Shown here piece by piece: positions 5,724 through 13,621 of a DNA stretch of 23,091 nt. Positions within the stretch are counted from its first letter, which is position 1. Every line of letters starts with the position of its first letter. The position numbers and the translations under genes were made by a program. The notes under the pieces are model-generated. The model was given only the letters and a program-made list of their open reading frames with translations, did not search any database and was not told the DNA's origin. The stretch is from a virus: IMG/VR virus record IMGVR_UViG_3300017755_000115, positions 1 through 23,091 of that record; one strand, given 5' to 3'.

Positions 5724-8215
5724 GCAAGTTCCATCTGCTGAGCGCGTGCTATGGCTGGTAAAATTGAATCTATAATACTTTCATCAACTAGCGGAGCTGA
5801 AACATTAATTGTAATGCCTCCGCCGCCTTCCGCACCTGCTATATTAGGGCTTTCAAGAGGTGTTATACTTACTTGCTCTGCCTTGTTATTTTCTCCAGTC
5901 ATAAACATAGTAGGTTTATCTACTACACCACTATAACCAGTTTCTGCGTTTTTAAACTCTCCAATGCTTTTACTTATTTGATGAACATTTGCAATACCTT
6001 TTGCATAAATAGCAGCTGCGGCTGCTATATTTAAAGGATATGGCTGAACTGTCTTTAAAGCTGTATTTGCAGCTGCTAAGGTGTCAATGGTAGCAGAGAC
6101 TTGAGCTAATCTTGCAGATGCTTTTTGACCGCCTGCAAATTCTCCTAAAAATGCACCAAAGCCTGAAGCAAGTTGAGAATAAACACCCATCATATTATTA
6201 TGATGTTTTAATGCAATAGCCTCTTTTGAATCAGCAACAAATTTTTCTAATGCTATTAACTCATCACCTTGACCGCTAAGCATTTCTTTTAATTTTGTGT
6301 GCTGTGCATCTAACGCTGATTCTTCTTCTGAGCGAGATAATGTAGTTATGCTTTGCTTTTGACTTAAATACTGCTGATAAATAGCTAATTCAGCTTGATT
6401 AAAATCATCTGCAAAAGTTACTGCTTTTTCTGATTGTAATATTTCAGCTCTTTTTTTGTCATAAAACTCTACAACCTCATTAACATCTTTGCCTTGTTTT
6501 TCATAAATCTCTGTTAGTTTATTAGTTTGATCTATTAAGGCATCTAATTGATCTTGAGTGCCTTCTTGAAATAAAGTTTTTCTTTCTTTTTGATATGATT
6601 TATAAGTTGCCTGCTCTGATTTTGTAAGCTCTACTTCTTTATCTTTTACTTCTTTTAGCTTTAAATAACCTTTTTCAACCATAGCGTTAATAGTATCTTG
6701 TAAGGCAATCCTATTTTTTTCAACAGCCATGTTTTGACTTGATGCCATTGCTATTACTTGTAAGCCAAGTGCATATTTTTCTGCTCCCTTAGCTCCTTGT
6801 TCGTATTTTTCTGCTAATTCTGCTTGCTTAGATGCGTAATCATCTTTAAATGCTTTCATAGTTGATTCTTCAAGACTATCTATAGCTTTTTTAGCATCAA
6901 CCGCTTCTTCTTCCATTATGCCAAAAGCATCAGATACTTCAAGAATTTTACCTATAGCAAGTCCAGCACCAACTATTAATGCTCCCCAGCCTGTCCTTGC
7001 TAAAGCGAGTTGAAAATTTATTGTTCTTGTTTTTGCTAATAGTACAGCAGCGTTATAACCTCCAATCGCAATAGATAGACCACCTACAGCAGATGCAAAC
7101 TTATTAATTTTTTGCTCATCAATGTTGTTTATAAAATCAGTAAAACCCTCAACTAAATCAGTTAATGGCTCATTAACAAAGCTAAATAGAGTTATGCCAA
7201 GCCCTTCCATTGCGCTATTTAATAATGTAACCTTGCCTTCAAAATTAGCTAATTGTATTTCTGCCATATCTTGAGCAGCTCCTGCTGCATTATCAAGCTC
7301 TGTTTTTAAATCCGCAACTGTTTGAGTATTGTTTAATAAAACATCAAATGCAGAAATTGCTCTTTTATCAACTAATTCAAGCATTGCAGTAAGATCGACT
7401 CCGCCATCTTTTAATTTTTTTAATGCAGGCAATAACTCATCTGCGCTAGTTACTGATCCACCTAACGCTTTTGATAAATCTGAGTTACCATCTGCTAATT
7501 TTAAAAATACAGTTCTTAAAGCTGTTCCTGCCATTGAACCGCTTATACCAGCATTTGCTAATCCGCCTAATATGGCTGTTGTTCCTTCAACGCTAAAACC
7601 AACTGACTTAGCAACAGGCGCAACGTAGGTCATAGAATTAGTAAATTTTTCCATATCTAAAGCAGAAGATGAAAATGATTGCGCCATAGTGTCTGTTACT
7701 CTTGACATCTGCCCAACATCTAAACCAAATGCTCTAAGTGTTTGTCCTGCAATAGCAGCTGCTGTAGATAATTCTGATCCAGTAGCTGAAGCTAAAGCCA
7801 AAGTATCTTTTGTTACACCTGTTATTTGACTGCTTGAAAAACCAAGTTTTGCAAATTCTACTTGTAACTCTGCTACTTGGGATGCAGTAAACACAGTTGT
7901 GCTACCTAATTGCTTTGCATTTTCCTGCAATGCTTTTAATTCTGATCCAGTAGCTCCACTAATTGCAGCTACATTTGACATTGTTTTTTCAAAGGTACTT
8001 CCAACTCTAACAACAGCTGAAATAGCTCTTGATGCACCATATAAGGCAACAGTAGTGAGTCCAAGCTTAGCAATCATTCCGCCCATTGCACCGCTAGCCC
8101 CTTTTGTACTGCCCTCTAAGCCTCTTGTTCTACGTTCTAAATCTTTGTATTGGCCTTTAAGCTTTTGTATGCCTTTGGCCTGAAATTCAATGGTTTGTTT
8201 TAGTTTTTCTGCCAC
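5720..8215 (-). CDS. Tail tape measure protein (TP901 type)
   Basis: 831 residues. Residues about 65-240 match the TP901-family tape measure core: STFEKTMSNVAAISGATGSELKALQENAKQLG, then TVFTASQVAELQVEFAKLGF and the GSMAGTALRTVFLKL end block. A hydrophobic stretch around 370-425 (GGLSIAIGGYNAAVLL, WGALIVGAGLAIGKIL) is the usual membrane-active segment. Residues 440-670 are long charged helices. It starts at GTG (8213-8215) with GAGGT upstream, inside the 3' end of the chaperone T frame (29-bp overlap). At the usual 0.15 nm per residue it would set a tail of about 125 nm. The family sets tail length and can be ejected into the host on infection. Confidence 0.93.
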   Translation of the reverse strand: MAEKLKQTIEFQAKGIQKLKGQYKDLERRTRGLEGSTKGASGAMGGMIAKLGLTTVALYGASRAISAVVRVGSTFEKTMSNVAAISGATGSELKALQENAKQLGSTTVFTASQVAELQVEFAKLGFSSSQITGVTKDTLALASATGSELSTAAAIAGQTLRAFGLDVGQMSRVTDTMAQSFSSSALDMEKFTNSMTYVAPVAKSVGFSVEGTTAILGGLANAGISGSMAGTALRTVFLKLADGNSDLSKALGGSVTSADELLPALKKLKDGGVDLTAMLELVDKRAISAFDVLLNNTQTVADLKTELDNAAGAAQDMAEIQLANFEGKVTLLNSAMEGLGITLFSFVNEPLTDLVEGFTDFINNIDEQKINKFASAVGGLSIAIGGYNAAVLLAKTRTINFQLALARTGWGALIVGAGLAIGKILEVSDAFGIMEEEAVDAKKAIDSLEESTMKAFKDDYASKQAELAEKYEQGAKGAEKYALGLQVIAMASSQNMAVEKNRIALQDTINAMVEKGYLKLKEVKDKEVELTKSEQATYKSYQKERKTLFQEGTQDQLDALIDQTNKLTEIYEKQGKDVNEVVEFYDKKRAEILQSEKAVTFADDFNQAELAIYQQYLSQKQSITTLSRSEEESALDAQHTKLKEMLSGQGDELIALEKFVADSKEAIALKHHNNMMGVYSQLASGFGAFLGEFAGGQKASARLAQVSATIDTLAAANTALKTVQPYPLNIAAAAAIYAKGIANVHQISKSIGEFKNAETGYSGVVDKPTMFMTGENNKAEQVSITPLESPNIAGAEGGGGITINVSAPLVDESIIDSILPAIARAQQMELA

Positions 8216-8645
8216 GCTTCTTTACCTCACGATTTTGATGCGTATTTATAACGCCCTTAATAATAGAATATTTTTGCACCCATAGCTTAGGAGTTGATCC
8301 ATAACCGCCCTGATATGGAGGTGTCCCTGTATCTTGCGAATATGAATATCGTTGCAAATCACGCTGAAATTTAGTATAAAGGAAGTTATTGATGTTGCAA
8401 AAAAATGGAATTTGGGCAAAAGTATCTAAAATTGCGCCTGATTCAGTATTGTTTTTGTAATCTAAGGCTTCATCATATACTTGTAAAAGGTAGGCTTCTA
8501 AATCATTATAATCTTTAAATGAGACATTTACTTGCCCCTGCAATACTGATTTAGTTGTATATGGATAGTTGTCAAATATCGACTTATTATCGGGTATTCC
8601 AAGCAGGGATATCGCTACGTTAATCCCTAATAATAAGCCATCTAC
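8187..8645 (-). CDS. Tail assembly chaperone, T part of G-T frameshift product
   Basis: This frame has no convincing start: the first usable codon alone (TTG at 8543) would give 118 residues, but the frame is open and protein-like back to the slippery site. A -1 shift after GGGAAAG (8651-8645) joins the 99-residue G protein to 152 residues beginning VDGLLLGINVAISLLGIPDN, giving a 251-residue fusion. Sequence following includes VSFKDYNDLEAYLLQVYDEAL and a basic tail (KKRGRKTKTNH). By analogy with lambda gpGT, this minor product bridges tail tube subunits and the tape measure during assembly and is absent from the virion. The order tube, G, GT, tape measure is the canonical one. Confidence 0.8.
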   Translation of the reverse strand, partial: VDGLLLGINVAISLLGIPDNKSIFDNYPYTTKSVLQGQVNVSFKDYNDLEAYLLQVYDEALDYKNNTESGAILDTFAQIPFFCNINNFLYTKFQRDLQRYSYSQDTGTPPYQGGYGSTPKLWVQKYSIIKGVINTHQNREVKKRGRKTKTNH

Positions 8646-8941
8646 TTTCCCAAGACCTGAGCATCTTGAATAGCAAGCATTAAATCATCTTTTTCTTCAA
8701 GTGTCATTTCTTTAATAGTTCTATCAACAACAATTCCATTTTGCTCTTTATAATCTTTAAAATCACCACCGCCTAAGCCGTAACGAATCCATTGAGATCG
8801 AGCCTTTGAAGAGTTTTTAATAGTTTTTACTGATCCCTCAGCAAAAATAACTTCAGGAATATCTGTACATTCGTCTATTTGGTCAATAGACATTTCTTTT
8901 ATAAGAACTTTACGCCCTGAATTGAGCTTTTTTTCTACCAT
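8642..8941 (-). CDS. Tail assembly chaperone, G part
   Basis: 99 residues, MVEKKLNSGRKVLIKEMSIDQIDECTDIPE... It ends QVLGK then TAG. It lies between tail tube and tape measure, the universal position of the lambda G-like chaperone in long-tailed phages, and its last codons carry the slippery heptamer read as G GGA AAG. The composition is acidic and mainly helical (TIKEMTLEEKDDLMLAIQDAQ). AGGAGGG lies before the ATG. The unshifted product would be the abundant G protein, and the shifted one the GT fusion. Sequence similarity to lambda G is not evident to me; assignment rests on position, size and the frameshift site. Confidence 0.8.
   Translation of the reverse strand: MVEKKLNSGRKVLIKEMSIDQIDECTDIPEVIFAEGSVKTIKNSSKARSQWIRYGLGGGDFKDYKEQNGIVVDRTIKEMTLEEKDDLMLAIQDAQVLGK
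8645..8651 (-). other. Programmed -1 ribosomal frameshift site GGGAAAG
   Basis: On the minus strand the G frame reads TTG GGA AAG TAG. The heptamer G GGA AAG is an X XXY YYZ slip site, and slipping back one base reads GTA GAT GGC into the open T frame. Lambda uses the same heptamer for G/GT. A possible stimulatory hairpin (AGGGAT at 8628-8623 with ATCCCT at 8610-8605, 12-nt loop) starts 16 nt downstream, further than usual. Confidence 0.8.
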
Positions 8942-8966
8942 AATATTACCCTCCTATAGTAAAGTA

Positions 8967-9983
8967 TTAAGTCATTTTAATTACGCAAAGATTAGCAGCT
9001 CCATCTGCTCCGCTTGTACCCTTAAATGGTATTTCAACGAACATGCCATCTGAAGAGTAATCAACATTGTGACCTTGTAGCCTTGCAGCTGGTATGCTAA
9101 AACTAAAGTTTGCATCATCTTCAAATACTAAAGCTTGCAAAGTTCCAGCAATCCAAGTATCAAGCTTATCAGCCATAGCACCATTATATTTAACTGTCAT
9201 TGTTCCAGTTAAAGATATTTCGCCACCTCTAACATAGCCATCAGTTTCTCCAGCTGCACCTTGAAAACCAACCCTAGTTGCAGGATTTGAAATAGTAATT
9301 TCAAAAGATTGTAAAGTGCAAGCCGTTCCACCTATAGTTAAAGTAGCTAAATCATAAATTGATTTTTTATAAGTCGAAGTCGTAGATGCTCCAGTAAGGC
9401 CACTATTTTCAATTACAGGCTTGTAACCTGACATAAATTGCCCTGAAGCTCTTAATCTTCCTGCATCTGTTCCACTATCCATTGACAAGGTAAGCTCTTG
9501 CAATACAGCAGAATGCATTCTTTTATCTTCATCTTCTAATCCAGCTGGAGCAGTAGGCGCGACTAATAAAACAACCGCTGTCATGTCTGTATCTCCAGCA
9601 ACGCCATGAGATAAATCCTCAAAGCCTGCATTAGCTGGGATTGTTAAAGCTGTTGTAACTGTGTCTCCTTGATAAATTAATGATAGTAAATTTTGTATTG
9701 CTACTTCATTTTCTACTAAATAATCAAAGTCAAAAGTCCATGAACCTGATCCATAATGTTGGATTAAATCCTCTGACTGATAAACTCTTCTTGAGCCTCT
9801 TGTAACTTCCGATGTAGTGAAACCACCTGAATAGTCAAAATCTCCAACAGAATCAACACGATAAAACATATTTGTTCCACTTGCCATGCAATTTGTTGTT
9901 GTTGCTGTCCCAACAGCTACCACGCTTTGATCTTGCTTTGCTATTACTAGCTCATACTGCTTACCGCTATAATTTTGTGCCAT
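8967..9983 (-). CDS. Major tail tube protein
   Basis: 338 residues. The first half (KQYELVIAKQDQSVVAVGTATTTNCM, then FYRVDSVGDFDYSGGFTTSEVTRGSRRVY) and the C-terminal half (IYDLATLTIGGTACTLQSFEITISNPATRVGF, YVRGGEISLTGTMTVKYN, MFVEIPFKGTSG) are alternating beta strands typical of the tail tube fold shared by siphovirus tubes. The C-terminal block 'GGEISLTGTMTVKY' is the kind of strand pair seen in these proteins. Expected to polymerise as hexameric rings round the tape measure. It lies directly upstream of the G/GT chaperones, with AGAGGT before the ATG. No Ig-like decoration domain recognised. Function is confident from position and fold pattern. Confidence 0.85.
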   Translation of the reverse strand: MAQNYSGKQYELVIAKQDQSVVAVGTATTTNCMASGTNMFYRVDSVGDFDYSGGFTTSEVTRGSRRVYQSEDLIQHYGSGSWTFDFDYLVENEVAIQNLLSLIYQGDTVTTALTIPANAGFEDLSHGVAGDTDMTAVVLLVAPTAPAGLEDEDKRMHSAVLQELTLSMDSGTDAGRLRASGQFMSGYKPVIENSGLTGASTTSTYKKSIYDLATLTIGGTACTLQSFEITISNPATRVGFQGAAGETDGYVRGGEISLTGTMTVKYNGAMADKLDTWIAGTLQALVFEDDANFSFSIPAARLQGHNVDYSSDGMFVEIPFKGTSGADGAANLCVIKMT

Positions 9984-9986
9984 ATC

Positions 9987-10181
9987 TTAAACCTCTTTTA
10001 TTAGTTTATTGCTTACTAAATAATCTAAAAACTCATCAGCTACGTTATTTAACTCAACTGACTCCCCCTTAAAAAGTTTTTCGATTTGCTTATTACTTAA
10101 ATGCGGATTAGGATTAGATATCATATCTTTAAAACCTTTTTCCGCTTTATAATTCTTAACTGCTTTAATTTTTTTGCTCAT
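9987..10181 (-). CDS. Small hypothetical protein, 64 aa, before tail tube gene
   Basis: MSKKIKAVKNYKAEKGFKDM... The N-terminus is lysine-rich, the middle has HLSNKQIEKLFKGESVELNNVADEFL, and it ends LVSNKLIKEV. This looks like a small helical protein: the pattern 'LSNKQIEKLFKGESVEL' followed by a short helix resembles small phage proteins that carry a 'L..G..V.L' strand. AGGAG lies 7 bases before the ATG. Only 3 bases separate it from the tail tube start and 17 from the tail terminator gene. Function not recognised; perhaps a tail assembly factor by position. Confidence 0.7.
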   Translation of the reverse strand: MSKKIKAVKNYKAEKGFKDMISNPNPHLSNKQIEKLFKGESVELNNVADEFLDYLVSNKLIKEV

Positions 10182-10198
10182 ATTAGCTCCTAATTTAT

Positions 10199-10654
10199 TT
10201 AATCTGCTCTTGTAATTCTACATGAAAATGAAAATCTTGCTAAATGGAGGTTATCAATTTCTTCTTCCCCCTCTATAAAATCGTCAAAAGTAACATCGCC
10301 AACTTGACCATCATACCATGCAAAATCGCCTGAAGTTATGTGTTTATTATTAAAAAGTAGTTGATAAAGTCTTTCAGAATCACTATAAAGCTGTTCATAA
10401 AACTTCTCATCTCTATCTTCTCCTATCGCATAAATAACAACTTCAACATTATAAACTTTACGCCACTCACTAGCATGCAGAGCATCTGTTTCCGAGCTTG
10501 ATCCCCATAAGCGAATAGAAAAAGAACCTTGATCTTGATATGCTGGCGCAATATATACGCTGCAAGCTCTATCAGTGGTAATAATAGACCTAAGTTTTGA
10601 TAAAACATTATCATAAAATATATTGCTATAGCTTGTATCTTTTACTAAAGCCAT
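10199..10654 (-). CDS. Tail terminator / tail completion protein
   Basis: 151 residues: a helical start (SYSNIFYDNVLSKLRSIITTDR), then strands (ACSVYIAPAYQDQGSFSIRLWG, YNVEVVIYAIG), a helix (DEKFYEQLYSDSERLYQLLFNN) and a C-terminal strand pair (DNLHLARFSFSCRITRAD). This matches the lambda gpU-like tail terminator layout, which caps the tube at the head end. It lies between the head-tail adaptor and the tail tube, the usual position. Its ATG overlaps the adaptor stop (TAATG). Function is inferred from fold pattern and order; no sequence identity is claimed. Confidence 0.65.
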   Translation of the reverse strand: MALVKDTSYSNIFYDNVLSKLRSIITTDRACSVYIAPAYQDQGSFSIRLWGSSSETDALHASEWRKVYNVEVVIYAIGEDRDEKFYEQLYSDSERLYQLLFNNKHITSGDFAWYDGQVGDVTFDDFIEGEEEIDNLHLARFSFSCRITRAD

Positions 10655-11676
10655 TAAAACCTGATCTTTCTACTGCCTGTTCTTAAAAAACCACCTTTAA
10701 AACGATTATACGGAACATGAGAAGCACCTCTTGACATAATAATATTGCCAGTCTTACCTGATCTAATATCCTCGCCAATTCCATGCACTTCTATTTCCCA
10801 CTCATCGTTTATAGCTGCTGTGGATGAATCTGTTCCACCTGCAAAACGTATTTCAAGACCTCCAGCACATTGTTGAAAATCTCCGTTTATTGTTTCACCA
10901 TCTACAACTAAAGCAGCTTTTAAATCAGAGCTTGATTTCTCATACACTGAATATTTTCCTGAGCCTATAGCTCCAGCTGTCGTAATTACAACTTTTAACA
11001 GATCGTAAGTGCCTTGATATACACCGCGAGTCTGAACAGGTCTAACCTTACCTGATGTATAGACAACATCTCGAATAAAACCATAAGCACTATCTCCAGT
11101 AACTTGATGAGGAAGCTTAATATCTCCAGTCCTTAAACCTGTAATATATTCTGTAGCCTCTTCCATAAAAGCATCAGCAACCTCACTTGCTGGATCGTCT
11201 CCCTTTAAAAGCTGCGAAATAGCGATTAAAGCTGTGATCCTTTTAATTATGTACGGATAGCTGCCTTCGCGATCTTTTGCGATTTCTGCTGCAAGTCTGC
11301 TATCTAATAACGATTCTAAATGCCGACTGGCATTTTCTCTGTATCTCTGTGTTAATGTAGCGAAATCCTCGCCAGCCTCCATAATAATATCATTTGGGCT
11401 AGCAGCGCTATTATAATAATATACAGCATCTAATGACGATTCATAAAACCATTGATCATTAGAACTAACTGCTCCGCTATTTGCCTGCGCTGAGCCTAAG
11501 TCTTTTCCATTCGCGAACAATTGCGTTATTAAACCAGTGTTATCTGCTCTATATAAATTTGAGCTATGAACTACCCAGCCAAAAATCCTAGTCTTTGTAT
11601 CTGCGGATTTTACCTGTGGATAGACATCGAATAAATCCCTCTCTGAACAATATGCTATGCTAGAGGTAATTGCCAT
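10654..11676 (-). CDS. Head-tail adaptor/connector protein with added beta domain
   Basis: 340 residues. The N-terminal start AITSSIAYCSERDLFDVYPQ and the helical block around 110-185 (RHLESLLDSRLAAEI, YIIKRITALIAISQLLKG, EVADAFMEEATEYITGLRTGDIKLP) resemble the DUF1320/Mu gp36-type connector, where a helical bundle ends in 'A...L..l..G...L'. Residues about 30-100 look like an insertion (WVVHSSNLYRADNTGLITQLFANG). Residues about 220-300 (GTYDLLKVVITTAGAIGSGKYSVYEKSS, GLEIRFAGGTDSSTAAINDEWEIEVHG) form a beta domain of the kind attached to virion proteins. The C-terminus is basic. Expected to sit on the portal ring in the capsid neck. GGAGG precedes the ATG. Confidence 0.65.
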   Translation of the reverse strand: MAITSSIAYCSERDLFDVYPQVKSADTKTRIFGWVVHSSNLYRADNTGLITQLFANGKDLGSAQANSGAVSSNDQWFYESSLDAVYYYNSAASPNDIIMEAGEDFATLTQRYRENASRHLESLLDSRLAAEIAKDREGSYPYIIKRITALIAISQLLKGDDPASEVADAFMEEATEYITGLRTGDIKLPHQVTGDSAYGFIRDVVYTSGKVRPVQTRGVYQGTYDLLKVVITTAGAIGSGKYSVYEKSSSDLKAALVVDGETINGDFQQCAGGLEIRFAGGTDSSTAAINDEWEIEVHGIGEDIRSGKTGNIIMSRGASHVPYNRFKGGFLRTGSRKIRF

Positions 11677-11952
11677 TTATTTTTTCCTCCAAAGAGATAA
11701 AGCTTTAAAACTAAATTTTGACTGGATCACAGCCTTTGCAATATCAAGCGCCTCTTTCATGACTTCTTTTTTCTCTGCTGCTGTGACTTTTTTATCTTTA
11801 TTGACACGCTCTAAGCAAGCAATAAGCTCCTGAATCTGTATAAAAATATTTCTGTTTGCACTGGTAATTGCTGCTGCATAGCCAGCTAATATTATTCCAA
11901 CTAAATAAAAAAAGTTACTCCAACTAAAATAATCTGCAAAATACTCAACCAT
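11677..11952 (-). CDS. Holin-like or virion-associated membrane protein
   Basis: 91 residues. Residues about 13-31 (FFYLVGIILAGYAAAIT) form one membrane segment near the N-terminus; the rest is a charged helical region (IQIQELIACLERVNKDKKVTAAEKKEVMKEALDIAKAV) ending in KALSLWRKK. Together with the next upstream gene and the muramidase it makes a three-gene lysis-type cluster. GGAGG lies 6 bases before the ATG. A role in membrane permeabilisation is inferred from topology and neighbours; no specific holin family is recognised. Confidence 0.55.
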   Translation of the reverse strand: MVEYFADYFSWSNFFYLVGIILAGYAAAITSANRNIFIQIQELIACLERVNKDKKVTAAEKKEVMKEALDIAKAVIQSKFSFKALSLWRKK

Positions 11953-11954
11953 AT

Positions 11955-12179
11955 TTAACCTCCTATGTATGCTACTAATCCAATAAAAATACTAAGTATA
12001 GAGCCAATAAAAACGCCCATGCCTTTCATAAAAGCTTGATCTGTTTCTACTCTGTTTAAACGCTCCATGTTATACTTTAAACTACTATCAATGCTTTTAA
12101 GTTGCATTTCAATATTTTCTAATTTTGTTGTATGTGTTGCCAATACTTCTTTCACTACGCTTTTAAATTCCTGATCCAT
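11955..12179 (-). CDS. XhlA-like coiled-coil membrane protein, probable holin partner
   Basis: 74 residues: an amphipathic coiled-coil N-terminus (VVKEVLATHTTKLENIEMQLKSIDSSLKYNMERLNRVETD) followed by one C-terminal membrane helix (MGVFIGSILSIFIGLVAYI). This is the topology of the haemolysin XhlA family, small phage membrane proteins that act with a holin and endolysin. Its ATG overlaps the endolysin stop by one base (TAATG), so the two are co-translated. One copy of the dispersed TGTTTAAACGCTC word lies inside (12053-12065), encoding the ERLNR segment. Role inferred from topology and context. Confidence 0.65.
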   Translation of the reverse strand: MDQEFKSVVKEVLATHTTKLENIEMQLKSIDSSLKYNMERLNRVETDQAFMKGMGVFIGSILSIFIGLVAYIGG

Positions 12180-12667
12180 TACAGCGATAAAGCCCTTCTA
12201 AACCAACCATAATAGTACTTTTCGTATTTATCAGGGCGCTTTAATGTTATTTGTGCGTAATGAAGCACTCTAAATGCCCTAAAACGCTCACTTTCTAAAT
12301 TTTGTACAGCTTTTAACGTCTGATTGCCTATGCGCCCATCTACAGCTATTTTAGAGCCTTTGCTGTTTTTATGGTTTGCTGCTGCTTGTAAAATTTTTGT
12401 AGCTCTTGAAATTCCCTGATTTACTACGCTATCAAAAAACGCTTCCTGTAAATGCTCAGGCAGCCTATCAGACTTTGATGGTATATAATAATGTTTGCGG
12501 TAGATTTCAATAGCTTGCCTCTTGGTAAGGCTTTTGATCTCATCAGGTGAAAGGCCTGTGCCTTTTTCACTGATGCCATACTTTGTCGTACCGCCAGTAT
12601 CAACAATGATCTTTTCTCCGCCTTCGCGCTCAATTAATGGTTCTATAAAATCATCAAATTTGTTCAT
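12179..12667 (-). CDS. Endolysin, GH108 N-acetylmuramidase
   Basis: 162 residues. The start carries the GH108 signature: IEREGG with catalytic Glu15 in 'EGG', then VDTGGTTKYGIS (the family 'DpGG.T.yGI' block). The C-terminal part (about 112-162: KIAVDGRIGNQTLKAVQNLESERFRAFRVLHYAQI, KYYYGWFRRAL) is the peptidoglycan-binding domain usual in this family. It hydrolyses the glycan backbone of murein at the end of infection. There is no signal peptide, so release would depend on the two membrane proteins downstream. The length is normal for phage GH108 enzymes. Its start overlaps the stop of the upstream gene (ATGA). Confidence 0.92.
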   Translation of the reverse strand: MNKFDDFIEPLIEREGGEKIIVDTGGTTKYGISEKGTGLSPDEIKSLTKRQAIEIYRKHYYIPSKSDRLPEHLQEAFFDSVVNQGISRATKILQAAANHKNSKGSKIAVDGRIGNQTLKAVQNLESERFRAFRVLHYAQITLKRPDKYEKYYYGWFRRALSL

Positions 12668-13068
12668 GCGAAACTCGCGTTTAGTTCTGCTTTAAATTTA
12701 TCATGCAAATAGCATGCGCTTAAAATCACTTCAAAATTAGTTTCATCCACTTTCATCATAGGGTATCTAAGTCTTGCAATACTCATCCAGTGTTTGATCC
12801 TTTCTTTTTTGTTTTCAGGGTATAGCCCAAAATAATCCATCCAAGTTTTAGAATTAATAATATCAATCTGCCACCCATAGGCTAAAGCAAGACCATACCA
12901 AAACCCGACATCAAATCTATTTGTATTATCTAATATAACGCATTCAGCATCTACATACTTATAATCATTTAATATAGCTAAAATAGTTCCTTCTTCTATC
13001 GGAAATATGGAATGCCTGTTTTGATGTAGTATTGAAATGTAATTTTTAGGATCAACAGCAATAAACAT
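12664..13068 (-). CDS. RuvC-like (RNase H fold) nuclease, probable junction resolvase
   Basis: 134 residues. It begins MFIAVDP, with Asp6 at the end of the first strand; a second strand AECVILDN places Asp47; the late helix NFEVILSACYL places Glu113. This D...D...E spacing, with the middle block INSKTWMDYFGLYPENKKERIKHWM, resembles RuvC and phage RuvC-like resolvases (strand, then 'p..Wk..lgl', then a C-terminal acidic helix '.AEA.LIA.y'). It would cleave branched DNA before packaging. It is shorter than E. coli RuvC. No good ribosome site; its ATG overlaps the preceding stop (TAATG), suggesting coupling. The catalytic residues are assigned by eye, so family confidence is moderate. Confidence 0.6.
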   Translation of the reverse strand: MFIAVDPKNYISILHQNRHSIFPIEEGTILAILNDYKYVDAECVILDNTNRFDVGFWYGLALAYGWQIDIINSKTWMDYFGLYPENKKERIKHWMSIARLRYPMMKVDETNFEVILSACYLHDKFKAELNASFA

Positions 13069-13352
13069 TATAATTTAGTTGCAACGCCATTTACAAGCGT
13101 ATGCACTCCTACTTTAATTTTTCCAGTAGTGTCACTATAATGCTTTTTACATTCGCTGTCATAAGTAGTTTGAGCGGTAATCCAAGAATTAGTTCTTTTA
13201 ATTACCGCTCCCTCACTTGTAACAACAAAAGCTTTGTTCTGAGCATCAAAAGAAACAACTTCGCTATCACTAAACTTGTAAGTAATATTCTCTTTTGTTC
13301 TTGGCTTAAAGATATAAATCTTTTTGCCTTTTGATGATCTCCTAACTAGCAT
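13068..13352 (-). CDS. Hypothetical protein, 94 aa
   Basis: MLVRRSSKGKKIYIFKPRTKENITYKFSDSEVVSFDAQNKAFVVTSEGAVIKRTN... The N-terminus is basic; the remainder alternates short strands and polar turns (YKFSDSEVV, AFVVTSEGAVIKRT, GKIKVGVHTLVNGVATKL), suggesting a small beta-barrel. No family recognised. It starts by one-base overlap with the preceding stop and ends by overlap with the RuvC-like gene. Ribosome site AGAGGA is clear. Could be a minor virion or regulatory protein. Confidence 0.7.
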   Translation of the reverse strand: MLVRRSSKGKKIYIFKPRTKENITYKFSDSEVVSFDAQNKAFVVTSEGAVIKRTNSWITAQTTYDSECKKHYSDTTGKIKVGVHTLVNGVATKL

Positions 13353-13597
13353 TATTCCTCTTCTTCTAAGAAAGCCTTTTCTGCAATTTTACCATAATGC
13401 TCAGCAAGAATAGAAAGATCACTTAATTCTGCGTTCAGCCTTACAATATTCATATTTAAGTTGTTTAAACGCTCTAACGCAGAAACTTCATCAGGTTTAA
13501 GATCATCAATAGATTTTGTGATCTCTTCCCCTTTTTCGCTTCTCCAAGTATATGAACGCTTTTGTTCTTCTTCTTGCACTTTTTTATCTTGACTCAT
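13352..13597 (-). CDS. Small coiled-coil protein (DUF6447-like pattern)
   Basis: 81 residues. After a charged start, SYTWRSEKGEEITKSIDDLKPDEVSALERLNNLNMNIVRLNAELSDLSILAEHYGKIAEKAF follows the pattern '.. ..dg..y.iddLs.e....l..l...n.ei.rL.aeL..L..a...Y...L', which I associate with DUF6447-type small phage proteins; that link is tentative. It is mostly one long helix. The segment ERLNN is encoded by a copy of the dispersed TGTTTAAACGCTC word (13462-13474). A good site GGAGGG lies 5 bases before the ATG. Function unknown. Confidence 0.7.
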   Translation of the reverse strand: MSQDKKVQEEEQKRSYTWRSEKGEEITKSIDDLKPDEVSALERLNNLNMNIVRLNAELSDLSILAEHYGKIAEKAFLEEEE

Positions 13598-13621
13598 ATT
13601 CCCTCCATAGGATTGTTATTA

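Noticed and set aside
8187-8543. Separate 118-residue gene starting at TTG 8543
   Set aside because: The frame continues as protein-like sequence upstream to a slippery heptamer; frameshift fusion explains it better than a TTG start.
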